Shown in pieces: positions 55,459-64,000 of a DNA stretch of 64,000 nucleotides. Location of the stretch: the NCBI GenBank assembly GCA_945881735.1, contig CAMCVF010000006.1:1-64000 (forward strand), in the 5' to 3' direction. The notes beneath the pieces are model-generated. The model ran no database searches, was not told the origin of the DNA, and saw only the letters and a list, made by a program, of their open reading frames with translations. Within the stretch, counting starts at the first letter, position 1; each line of letters opens with the position of its first letter. Made by a program: the position numbers and the translations under genes. Source of the DNA: Methylotenera oryzisoli. Lineage in GTDB: Bacteria; Pseudomonadota; Gammaproteobacteria; Burkholderiales; Methylophilaceae.

Positions 55459-57298
55459 CTACTGTAACTGACTTTGCCAAATTCCTTGGCTTATCCACAT
55501 CAGTTCCCTTTAATAACGCCGCATGATACGCCAGCAATTGCACGGGAATGGTATGCAAAATAGGGGATAACACGCCTACATAACGTGGGGTGCGAATCAC
55601 GTGTACGCCTTCGGATTCAGTAAAGTGGCTATCGGCATCGGCAAACACAAATAGCTCGCCACCGCGCGCTTTTACTTCTTGCATATTGGATTTCACTTTT
55701 TCCAACAAAGCATCATTCGGCGCAATCACCACCACTGGCATATTGTTATCCACCAGTGCCAATGGACCATGTTTCAGCTCACCTGCAGGATACGCTTCTG
55801 CATGAATGTAGGAGATTTCTTTAAGCTTAAGCGCGCCTTCCATGGCGATAGGGTAGTGCACACCGCGACCTAGGAATAGTGCGTGTTCTTTATCGCCAAA
55901 GCGTTTTGCCCACTCTCGAATTTGCGGTTCTAAATTTAATGCAAATTGCACGCTGCCTGCTAATTGGCGCAATGCACCTAAATATTCTTGCTCTTTTTCG
56001 GCACTTAACAGACCCTTTTGTTTAGCCAATGTAGAGGCCAGTACAAACAAAGCTACTAATTGTGTGGTGAATGCTTTGGTTGATGCCACGCCGATTTCAG
56101 CCCCTGCGCGGGTATAAAAAACCAACTGCGATGCACGTGGAATGGCGCTTTCTTGAACGTTACAAATACTTAAGCTTAATTCTTGACCTAAAGATTTGGC
56201 ATGTTTAAGCGCTTCCATCGTATCTAAGGTTTCGCCCGATTGCGAAATAGTGACAATTAATTGGTTTGGGTTAGGTACCGATTCGCGATAGCGGTATTCA
56301 CTGGCAATTTCGACATTGCAAGGCACTTTGGCAATGCCTTCTAGCCAGTATTTGGCGGTTAGCGCGGCATAATAACTGGTGCCTGCGGCCAAAATCAAGA
56401 TGCTATTTAACTGATTAAATACTTGTGCCGCGCCAGTACCAAATAATTCTGGCCTAAAGGCGCCATCATCAATTAACGCTTCAATAGTGTCATTCAAGGC
56501 AACTGGCTGTTCGTAAATCTCTTTTTGCATAAAATGGCTGTAAGGACCAAGCTCTAAGCTGGCAAGAGAAACATCACTGGTGTGTACTTTGCGTGTGGCT
56601 AACTCGCTATCTTTACCGTAAATGTTCACAGCATCGGTTGTTAATGTAGCTACATCACCATCTTCTAAATAAATCACTCGACGCGTAACAGAAAGCACGG
56701 CAGAAACGTCTGAAGCGATATAATTTTCTCCATCACCCAAGCCGATTAATAATGGACAACCTAAGCGCGCGCAAACCATTAAATCAGGTTGACTCACCGC
56801 AATAACGCTGATGGCAAATGCACCTGTTAACTCAGCTATGGCTAATTTAGTGGCGACCAATAAATCGGGTGTTTTTGAATAGTAATGATGAATTAAATGC
56901 GCAATCACTTCGGTATCGGTTTGCGAATGAAACTCATATCCCAAAGCCTTTAATTTCGCACGTTGTTCATCATGATTTTCAATAATACCGTTATGCACAA
57001 CGGCAATTGTTGGATTAGCTTGTGTAGAGGATACATGCGGATGTGCATTGCTTTCTGTTACACCACCATGGGTGGCCCAGCGTGTGTGACCAATACCCAC
57101 CAAGCCATTTAAATTGGCGTCTATTATCTTTTCCATCATTGCTGCAACTCGACCAACCGCGCGCACTCGTTCAATGCCGTTGCTGTTTAACACCGCAACG
57201 CCTGCTGAATCGTAGCCACGATACTCTAAACGGCTGAGGCCTCCTATCAGTGTCGGCACTACATTTCTATTTGCAACTGCGCCTACAATTCCACACAT
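55454..57298 (-). CDS. glmS: Glutamine-fructose-6-phosphate aminotransferase (isomerizing)
   Basis: A 614-residue enzyme making glucosamine-6-phosphate for peptidoglycan and LPS. The N-terminal nucleophile follows the start ([11 protein letters not shown]). The glutaminase domain has [18 protein letters not shown], and the isomerase part has two SIS domains ([22 protein letters not shown]) and ends in the invariant LAKSVTVE. It lies 37 bases downstream of glmU, which catalyses the later steps. Its 3' end is a Tn7-type target. Confidence 0.98.
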   Translation of the reverse strand: MCGIVGAVANRNVVPTLIGGLSRLEYRGYDSAGVAVLNSNGIERVRAVGRVAAMMEKIIDANLNGLVGIGHTRWATHGGVTESNAHPHVSSTQANPTIAVVHNGIIENHDEQRAKLKALGYEFHSQTDTEVIAHLIHHYYSKTPDLLVATKLAIAELTGAFAISVIAVSQPDLMVCARLGCPLLIGLGDGENYIASDVSAVLSVTRRVIYLEDGDVATLTTDAVNIYGKDSELATRKVHTSDVSLASLELGPYSHFMQKEIYEQPVALNDTIEALIDDGAFRPELFGTGAAQVFNQLNSILILAAGTSYYAALTAKYWLEGIAKVPCNVEIASEYRYRESVPNPNQLIVTISQSGETLDTMEALKHAKSLGQELSLSICNVQESAIPRASQLVFYTRAGAEIGVASTKAFTTQLVALFVLASTLAKQKGLLSAEKEQEYLGALRQLAGSVQFALNLEPQIREWAKRFGDKEHALFLGRGVHYPIAMEGALKLKEISYIHAEAYPAGELKHGPLALVDNNMPVVVIAPNDALLEKVKSNMQEVKARGGELFVFADADSHFTESEGVHVIRTPRYVGVLSPILHTIPVQLLAYHAALLKGTDVDKPRNLAKSVTVE

Positions 57299-57335
57299 AA
57301 TTTACTTTCTTTCATTATTACTTATCTATTTTTGA

Positions 57336-58712
57336 TTAAACTTTTTTAATTTTTTGCGGCCGTTTCCAACCCACGATGGTTTTTTGCTCTTTGGAGCGAC
57401 AAAATGTAAGTGCATCGGCTGGCGCATCTTTGGTAATGGTAGATCCTGCGGCAATGGTGGCGTTTTTGCCTATGGTCACTGGCGCAATCAACTGCGAATC
57501 CGAGCCGATAAAAGCACCGTCCTCAATCACGGTTCTAAACTTATTGGCGCCATCATAATTACAAGTAATCGTTCCCGCACCAATATTCACATTTTTACCA
57601 ACCGTGCTATCGCCGACATAACTCAAGTGATTAATTTTGCTACCAATATCCACTTGCACATTTTTTAGCTCAACAAAATTACCAATATGTGTATCAGATT
57701 CCAGTAAAGTGCCTGGTCTTAAGCGCGCATATGGCCCAATGCGGCTATTTTCACCCACCACGGCGTCATCAATATGTGTAAAAGGTGCAATTTGCGTGTT
57801 GGCAGCGATTGTTGCGTTTTTAATAATACAATTTGCCGCAATTTTTACGTTATCGCCTAAGCTTACATTGCCTTCAAACACACAATTCACGTCAATTTCC
57901 ACATCACGGCCACAGCTAAGTATGCCGCGCACATCTAAGCGGTCAGGGTCCTTTAAGGCAACACCCATTTGAAGTAGCTTTTGTGCTACTCGGCTTTGAT
58001 ATATGCGCTCAATCTGACTTAAATCCACTTTAGAATTAATACCAGTTACCGACCATTCATCCTGAGTAATTTCGGCAATTACATCCACTTTATCCAAAAC
58101 GGCAAACTCCACAATATCGGTTAAATAATACTCACCTTGTGCATTATTATTGCTTATTCGGCTTAGCCAATTTTTAAGATACACATTTGGCATCGCCATA
58201 ATACCTGTATTTACTTCTGTGATTTTATGCTGCGCTTCTGTGGCATCTTTGTGCTCGACAATGGCGGTCACTAAATCGTTATTTCGAACAATTCGGCCAT
58301 AACCGGTAGGGTCCGCTTTGTTAAATGATAAAATCGCCAGCTTGTTTGCAGCAGACGCAATCAAACTGACGCAAGCCTCTTTATCAACCAATGGCACATC
58401 GCCTAGCATAATCAAGGTCTTGGCATCATCATCTAAATAAGGCGCCGCTTGCTGCACAGCATGCCCTGTACCCAGTTGCTCAGCCTGGTTCACCCATGTA
58501 ATGGTTTCGTGCGCAAATGCCTCACGCACTATTTCACCACCATAGCCATAAACCACAATCATCTTTTGTGGATTTAATGTTCTTGCACAATCAATCACGT
58601 GCGCTAAAATTGGCTTGCCGCCAATCTCATGCAGCACTTTAGGCTTGTTTGAATACATGCGCGTGCCTTTACCCGCAGCAAGAATAACAATATTGAGTGG
58701 TTTTTTAGACAT
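57336..58712 (-). CDS. glmU: Bifunctional UDP-N-acetylglucosamine pyrophosphorylase/glucosamine-1-phosphate acetyltransferase
   Basis: A 458-residue two-domain enzyme making UDP-GlcNAc. The N-terminal uridyltransferase has ILAAGKGTRMYSNKPKVLH, MLGDVPLV and NTGIMAM. The C-terminal left-handed beta helix shows hexapeptide repeats (IGPYARLRPGTLL, HLSYVGDSTVGKNVNIGAG) and the end motif GSDSQLIAPVTIG. Length is standard. It follows the atp operon terminator and precedes glmS. Confidence 0.97.
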   Translation of the reverse strand: MSKKPLNIVILAAGKGTRMYSNKPKVLHEIGGKPILAHVIDCARTLNPQKMIVVYGYGGEIVREAFAHETITWVNQAEQLGTGHAVQQAAPYLDDDAKTLIMLGDVPLVDKEACVSLIASAANKLAILSFNKADPTGYGRIVRNNDLVTAIVEHKDATEAQHKITEVNTGIMAMPNVYLKNWLSRISNNNAQGEYYLTDIVEFAVLDKVDVIAEITQDEWSVTGINSKVDLSQIERIYQSRVAQKLLQMGVALKDPDRLDVRGILSCGRDVEIDVNCVFEGNVSLGDNVKIAANCIIKNATIAANTQIAPFTHIDDAVVGENSRIGPYARLRPGTLLESDTHIGNFVELKNVQVDIGSKINHLSYVGDSTVGKNVNIGAGTITCNYDGANKFRTVIEDGAFIGSDSQLIAPVTIGKNATIAAGSTITKDAPADALTFCRSKEQKTIVGWKRPQKIKKV

Positions 58713-58773
58713 TTGATTAGACGCTGTTCAGTATTATTTATTACATTGTAAAGTATAAAGATGACACAAACAA

Positions 58774-58797
58774 AAAAGGCAGCCTAAGCTGCCTTTT
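58774..58797 (-). terminator. Terminator of the ATP synthase operon
   Basis: On the minus strand AAAAGGCAGC-TTAG-GCTGCCTTTTTTG forms a clean stem with T run, 19 bases past the atpC stop. Confidence 0.9.
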
Positions 58798-58815
58798 AGT
58801 TACAAAATATTAAAT

Positions 58816-59241
58816 TTAATGTGTTTTACGTAAGCGCTCAATGGCTTGAATCTGCGCCATTGCTTCCGATAACTCAGCTTGTGCTTTGGCATAATCCATA
58901 TCAGAAGTACGATTTTTCATGGCTTCTAATGCCGCTTCTTTTGCTGCAATCGCTTTGGCTTCATCCAAATCATGACCACGCACTGCCGTATCAGCCAGTA
59001 CAGTAATCATGCCTGGTTGTACTTCTAATAAGCCGCCAGAAATAAAAATGACGACCTCTTCAGCAGCATCCGCTAATTGAATGCGTAACGCACCCGGTTT
59101 GATTGTGGTAATCATTGGTGCGTGATTTGGGTAAATACCCACTTCACCAGCACCCGCAGGTGCAACCACAAATTCGGCTTCGCCTGAGAATATGCTTGCT
59201 TCTGCGCTTACTACATCGATATGAACAGTATTTGCCATCAT
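58816..59241 (-). CDS. atpC: ATP synthase F1 epsilon subunit
   Basis: A 141-residue epsilon subunit. The beta-barrel domain carries [20 protein letters not shown] and [20 protein letters not shown], and the C-terminal helical hairpin (about residues 88-138) is Ala/Glu-rich. It couples rotor movement and restrains ATP hydrolysis. Met1 or Met2 may start. It is the last gene of the atp operon, 30 bases after atpD. Confidence 0.95.
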   Translation of the reverse strand: MMANTVHIDVVSAEASIFSGEAEFVVAPAGAGEVGIYPNHAPMITTIKPGALRIQLADAAEEVVIFISGGLLEVQPGMITVLADTAVRGHDLDEAKAIAAKEAALEAMKNRTSDMDYAKAQAELSEAMAQIQAIERLRKTH

Positions 59242-59271
59242 TTATCCTTAAACTAAATTAATTAACTAAAC

Positions 59272-60708
<1,437 letters not shown>

Positions 60709-60759
60709 CTATTCAAACTATATTTTTGAATGTTAATTAAATTCTTTTTTAAGCTAACT

Positions 60760-61626
60760 TTATGCTACCGCTGCCGCGCCGCCTACAATTTCAGAAATCT
60801 CTTTAGTAATCGCTGCTTGACGTGCTTTGTTGTAAACCAGTTTTAAATCGCCAATTACTTGTTTAGCATTATCAGAAGCTGATTTCATCGCCACCATACG
60901 TGATGATTGTTCTGATGCCATGTTTTCTGCAACCGCGTTGTAAACCAATGATTCAACATAACGCATCATCAATTGATCAACCACTGGTTTAGCTTCTGGC
61001 TCGTAGATATAATCCCAATGACCCGCAGGGCTTCCTAGTTTCTCACCACTTAAAGGAAGCAATTGCTCAACTACTGGCTCTTGCTTCATGGTGTTGATAA
61101 ACTTGGTATAACTGATATAAAGCTGATCAATTTCACCCGCTTCATAGGCATCTAACATTACTTTAATTGTACCAATCAAGGTTACCAAATGTGGCACATC
61201 GCCCAAACCAGTAATATGCGATTTAACATTGGCCCCTACACGATTCATAAAGCTAAAGCCTTTGTTACCAATTGCACTTACTGTTATGGCTTTGCCTTCA
61301 GTTTCCCAGTTTTTCATTTGGTTAACAGATAAACGCAACATATTGGTGTTTAAACCGCCACACAAGCCTTTATCTGAGCTCACCACTATCAAACCCACAT
61401 TTTTAACTACATCACGCTTAATCAAATAAGGGTGTTTGTACTCTGGGTTTGCAAATGACAAATGCGCCGCAACGTTACGAATTTTTTCTGCGTAAGGGCG
61501 TGATGCACGCATTCTATCTTGCGCTTTTCGCATTTTAGAAGCTGCTACCATCTCCATCGCCTTGGTGATCTTGCGTGTATTTTCTACACTTTTGATCTTG
61601 GTTCTAATCTCTTTACTACCAGCCAT
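60760..61626 (-). CDS. atpG: ATP synthase F1 gamma subunit
   Basis: A 288-residue central-stalk subunit. The N-terminal helix has [20 protein letters not shown] and [23 protein letters not shown] lies in the Rossmann part; and the C-terminal helix has [20 protein letters not shown]. Its rotation drives catalysis in the beta subunits. It lies 25 bases after atpA. Confidence 0.98.
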   Translation of the reverse strand: MAGSKEIRTKIKSVENTRKITKAMEMVAASKMRKAQDRMRASRPYAEKIRNVAAHLSFANPEYKHPYLIKRDVVKNVGLIVVSSDKGLCGGLNTNMLRLSVNQMKNWETEGKAITVSAIGNKGFSFMNRVGANVKSHITGLGDVPHLVTLIGTIKVMLDAYEAGEIDQLYISYTKFINTMKQEPVVEQLLPLSGEKLGSPAGHWDYIYEPEAKPVVDQLMMRYVESLVYNAVAENMASEQSSRMVAMKSASDNAKQVIGDLKLVYNKARQAAITKEISEIVGGAAAVA

Positions 61627-61651
61627 TTTAAAGTCCTAGATAGTCAATTAA

Positions 61652-63193
61652 TTAGTACGCGTTTGTTGCTTTAAAGTCTTGAATTGCTGCTTCAACCGCT
61701 TTTTCGTTTTCGCCAGCTAAATCTTTGCTCGTTTCAATTCCGTCCATCAATTTAGCGTATTTAGAAGCCATAAAGCCGTGTAACGCGCTTTCAAAACCTA
61801 ATACTTTATTGGTTGGAACGTCATCAAAATAGCCTTTATTTGCTGCTAATAACGTAATCGCCATTTTTGAAACGCTTAATGGTGCGTATTGCGCTTGTTT
61901 CATCAACTCAGTAAACATACGACCTCGGTCTAATTGTTTACGTGTTGCTTCATCCAAATCAGACGCGAACTGTGCAAACGCAGCCAATTCACGATATTGC
62001 GCTAATGCCAGACGCACACCGCCACCAAGTTTCTTAATAACTTTAGTTTGAGCTGCACCACCCACGCGAGACACTGAAATACCAGCGTTAATCGCAGGAC
62101 GTATACCAGCGTTGAACAAGTCTGTTTCCAAGAAAATCTGTCCATCGGTAATTGAAATCACGTTGGTTGGAACGAAAGCAGAAACGTCACCAGCCGCTGT
62201 TTCAATCACTGGCAATGCAGTTAATGAACCAGTTTTACCTTTAACAGCACCGTTAGTGAATTTTTCTACATATTCTTCATTCACTCTAGCGGCACGCTCT
62301 AATAAGCGTGAGTGAATGTAGAACACGTCACCTGGGTAAGCTTCACGTCCTGGTGGGCGGCGTAATAGCAATGAAATTTGACGGTAAGCAATAGCTTGTT
62401 TAGTCAAATCATCATAAACAATTAACGCATCTTCACCGCGGTCACGGAAATACTCGCCCATTGTGCAACCAGCATATGGTGCCAAGAACTGTAATGCAGC
62501 AGAGTCAGAAGCAGTAGCTGCAACAACGATGGTGTATGCCATTGCGCCGTTTTCTTCAAGCTTACGTACCACATTAGCAACTGTGGAAGCCTTTTGTCCA
62601 ATAGCCACGTAGATACAGGTCATATTTTGACCTTTTTGGTTGATGATGGCATCAACTGCTACGGCTGTTTTACCTGTCTGACGGTCACCAATAATCAATT
62701 CTCGTTGACCACGACCAACTGGAACCATTGAATCCACTGATTTCAAGCCAGTTTGCACTGGTTGTGAAACAGATTTACGTGCAATAACGCCAGGCGCTAC
62801 CTTTTCAATCTTATCCGTCATTTTTGCGTTAACTGGGCCTTTGCCATCAATCGGCTGACCCAACGCGTTCACTACGCGACCAATTAATTCTGGACCCACT
62901 GGCACTTCTAAAATACGACCTGTACATTTAACTGTATCGCCTTCAGTAATGTGCTCGTAATCACCTAAAACTACTGCACCCACTGAATCGCGCTCTAAGT
63001 TTAAAGCTAGACCAAAAGTGTTGCCTGGGAATTCGATCATCTCGCCAGCCATTACGTTTGAAAGGCCGTGAATACGTACGATACCGTCAGTAACTGAAAT
63101 TACCGTACCTTGAGTACGCGCTTCAGCTGAGGTAGAAAAATTTTCTAATCTGCTTTTAATCAGTTCACTGATTTCTGATGTGGATAACTGCAT
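61652..63193 (-). CDS. atpA: ATP synthase F1 alpha subunit
   Basis: A 513-residue non-catalytic nucleotide-binding subunit. Seen are the P-loop [15 protein letters not shown], the [19 protein letters not shown] Walker B region, the signature [12 protein letters not shown] and [17 protein letters not shown]. Length is standard. It lies 18 bases after atpH. Confidence 0.98.
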   Translation of the reverse strand: MQLSTSEISELIKSRLENFSTSAEARTQGTVISVTDGIVRIHGLSNVMAGEMIEFPGNTFGLALNLERDSVGAVVLGDYEHITEGDTVKCTGRILEVPVGPELIGRVVNALGQPIDGKGPVNAKMTDKIEKVAPGVIARKSVSQPVQTGLKSVDSMVPVGRGQRELIIGDRQTGKTAVAVDAIINQKGQNMTCIYVAIGQKASTVANVVRKLEENGAMAYTIVVAATASDSAALQFLAPYAGCTMGEYFRDRGEDALIVYDDLTKQAIAYRQISLLLRRPPGREAYPGDVFYIHSRLLERAARVNEEYVEKFTNGAVKGKTGSLTALPVIETAAGDVSAFVPTNVISITDGQIFLETDLFNAGIRPAINAGISVSRVGGAAQTKVIKKLGGGVRLALAQYRELAAFAQFASDLDEATRKQLDRGRMFTELMKQAQYAPLSVSKMAITLLAANKGYFDDVPTNKVLGFESALHGFMASKYAKLMDGIETSKDLAGENEKAVEAAIQDFKATNAY

Positions 63194-63211
63194 TTATGTC
63201 TCTCCTGTGCC

Positions 63212-63748
63212 TTATGCTGAAAGCGTATAGGCTAAATTTTGTAACTGACCTTTGACGGACGCGTCTATCACGGTATCGCCAACAATAATTTTAATACCAC
63301 CAATGAGTTCTGCATCTACAGACACATTAGCTTCAATCTTTTTGCCAAACTTAGTTTCAAGACGCTTTACTAAATCTTTTACTTCTGCCGCGCTTGGTTT
63401 AGCTGCCGCAATAATTTGCGCGTCCAGGGTGCCTTCATCAAGCGCTTTAAGTTCTTCGAACGCGCTTGCAATAGTCGGCAAAATGGACATGCGATTATAT
63501 TCAACCAACACTTTAATCAGGTTTTTTCCCTGCTCATTGAGTTTGTCGCCACACACTTTTAAAAAAGTATTTTGTAAATCGCTTGCCACTACTTTTGGGT
63601 CTTGGATGTAAGCTTGCATTTGCGCATCGCTAGAAACAGCAGTAGCAAAGCCTAACATCTCAGACCACTTAGCCAGCGATTTTTGCTCTTTACCAAGCTT
63701 GTAAGCGGCTACAGCATAAGGCCGTGCAATGGTTGATATTTCAGCCAT
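63212..63748 (-). CDS. atpH: ATP synthase F1 delta subunit
   Basis: A 178-residue delta subunit linking the b stalk to the top of F1. The start is TIARPYAVAAYKLGKEQ and the C-terminal domain has GGIKIIVGDTVIDASVKGQL, the family signature. It is three bases after the atpF stop and 18 bases before atpA. Confidence 0.97.
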   Translation of the reverse strand: MAEISTIARPYAVAAYKLGKEQKSLAKWSEMLGFATAVSSDAQMQAYIQDPKVVASDLQNTFLKVCGDKLNEQGKNLIKVLVEYNRMSILPTIASAFEELKALDEGTLDAQIIAAAKPSAAEVKDLVKRLETKFGKKIEANVSVDAELIGGIKIIVGDTVIDASVKGQLQNLAYTLSA

Positions 63749-63751
63749 AAC

Positions 63752-64000
63752 TTATAGCTCCGCGGCTAGTTTAGAAAGCATTTCAGAATGCGCTTTGCCA
63801 TCAATTTCTTTACGCAAGATTTTCTCAGCGCCTGCAATTGCCAATGCTGAAACTTGCGCACGTAAACCTTCTTTAGCACGGTTTACTTCTTGATCAATTT
63901 CAGCTTTTGCACCTGTAATGATACGGTCGCCTTCAGCTTTAGCATTGCCCTTAGCTTCTTCAACGATTTGTGTCGCACGTTTTTCAGCTTGACCAATAAT
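63752..64000 (-). CDS. atpF: ATP synthase F0 b subunit, C-terminal part, cut by the window edge
   Basis: The minus strand is open from the window edge to a TAA at 63752-63754, giving the last 82 residues. They are a charged coiled coil ([20 protein letters not shown]) ending [14 protein letters not shown], typical of the b-subunit stalk that binds delta. The membrane helix lies outside the window. The order b-delta-alpha-gamma-beta-epsilon is the standard one. Confidence 0.95.
   Translation of the reverse strand: MIGQAEKRATQIVEEAKGNAKAEGDRIITGAKAEIDQEVNRAKEGLRAQVSALAIAGAEKILRKEIDGKAHSEMLSKLAAEL

Overview
The window looks like a chromosomal piece of a methylotrophic betaproteobacterium, most likely Methylophilaceae (Methylotenera or Methylophilus type). 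That placement is inference from gene content: an mxa methanol-dehydrogenase maturation cluster, a Fae-like C1 protein, a split B12-dependent ribonucleotide reductase, and betaproteobacterial gene orders such as pcm-tolC-waaA, argS-SPOR-dsbA and glmU-glmS-atp.

Region 1 (1-7.7 kb) is AT-rich. It holds the 5' part of a molybdopterin oxidoreductase, a TetR regulator, an unrecognised one-pass membrane protein and, divergently, the six overlapping genes mxaR-S-A-C-K-L. The structural genes mxaFJGI are not beside them. Region 2 (7.7-21 kb) has the class II ribonucleotide reductase pair nrdJa/nrdJb with candidate NrdR boxes, waaA, an isochorismatase-like hydrolase, tolC, pcm, and an RND efflux operon with its TetR regulator and tandem operator-like repeats. 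A deletion scar follows, where a truncated NtrC-type regulator abuts a truncated short-chain dehydrogenase.

Region 3 (21-36 kb) starts with thiC behind a TPP riboswitch. Next come an RsuA-family pseudouridine synthase carrying a dispersed repeat in its coding sequence, a broken cyanase gene, yidB-like, uppP, a large AsmA-family protein with internal repeats, mutY, a decayed stretch, a Fae homologue, GNAT, DoxX, a periplasmic metallo-hydrolase and cytochrome b561. Region 4 (35-52.6 kb) is core metabolism and information processing: hemE, gltD, gltB, a Fur-box-preceded tiny transcription unit, hemL, thiE, thiD, priA, argS, a SPOR protein, dsbA and an SDR.

Region 5 (52.7-64 kb) holds ettA, yaeQ, a gene remnant just downstream of glmS (the usual Tn7 target), glmS, glmU and the ATP synthase operon, read right to left from atpF (cut by the window edge) to atpC.

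The most interesting points are the orphan mxaRSACKL cluster with its possible TetR/membrane-protein controller, the Fae paralogue lacking the usual active-site histidine, the cyanase pseudogene, the deletion scar at 20.4 kb, the in-frame repeat in the pseudouridine synthase gene, and the Fur-box mini-gene at 42.9 kb. All assignments come from reading the sequence and recalled family knowledge; no database search was run.
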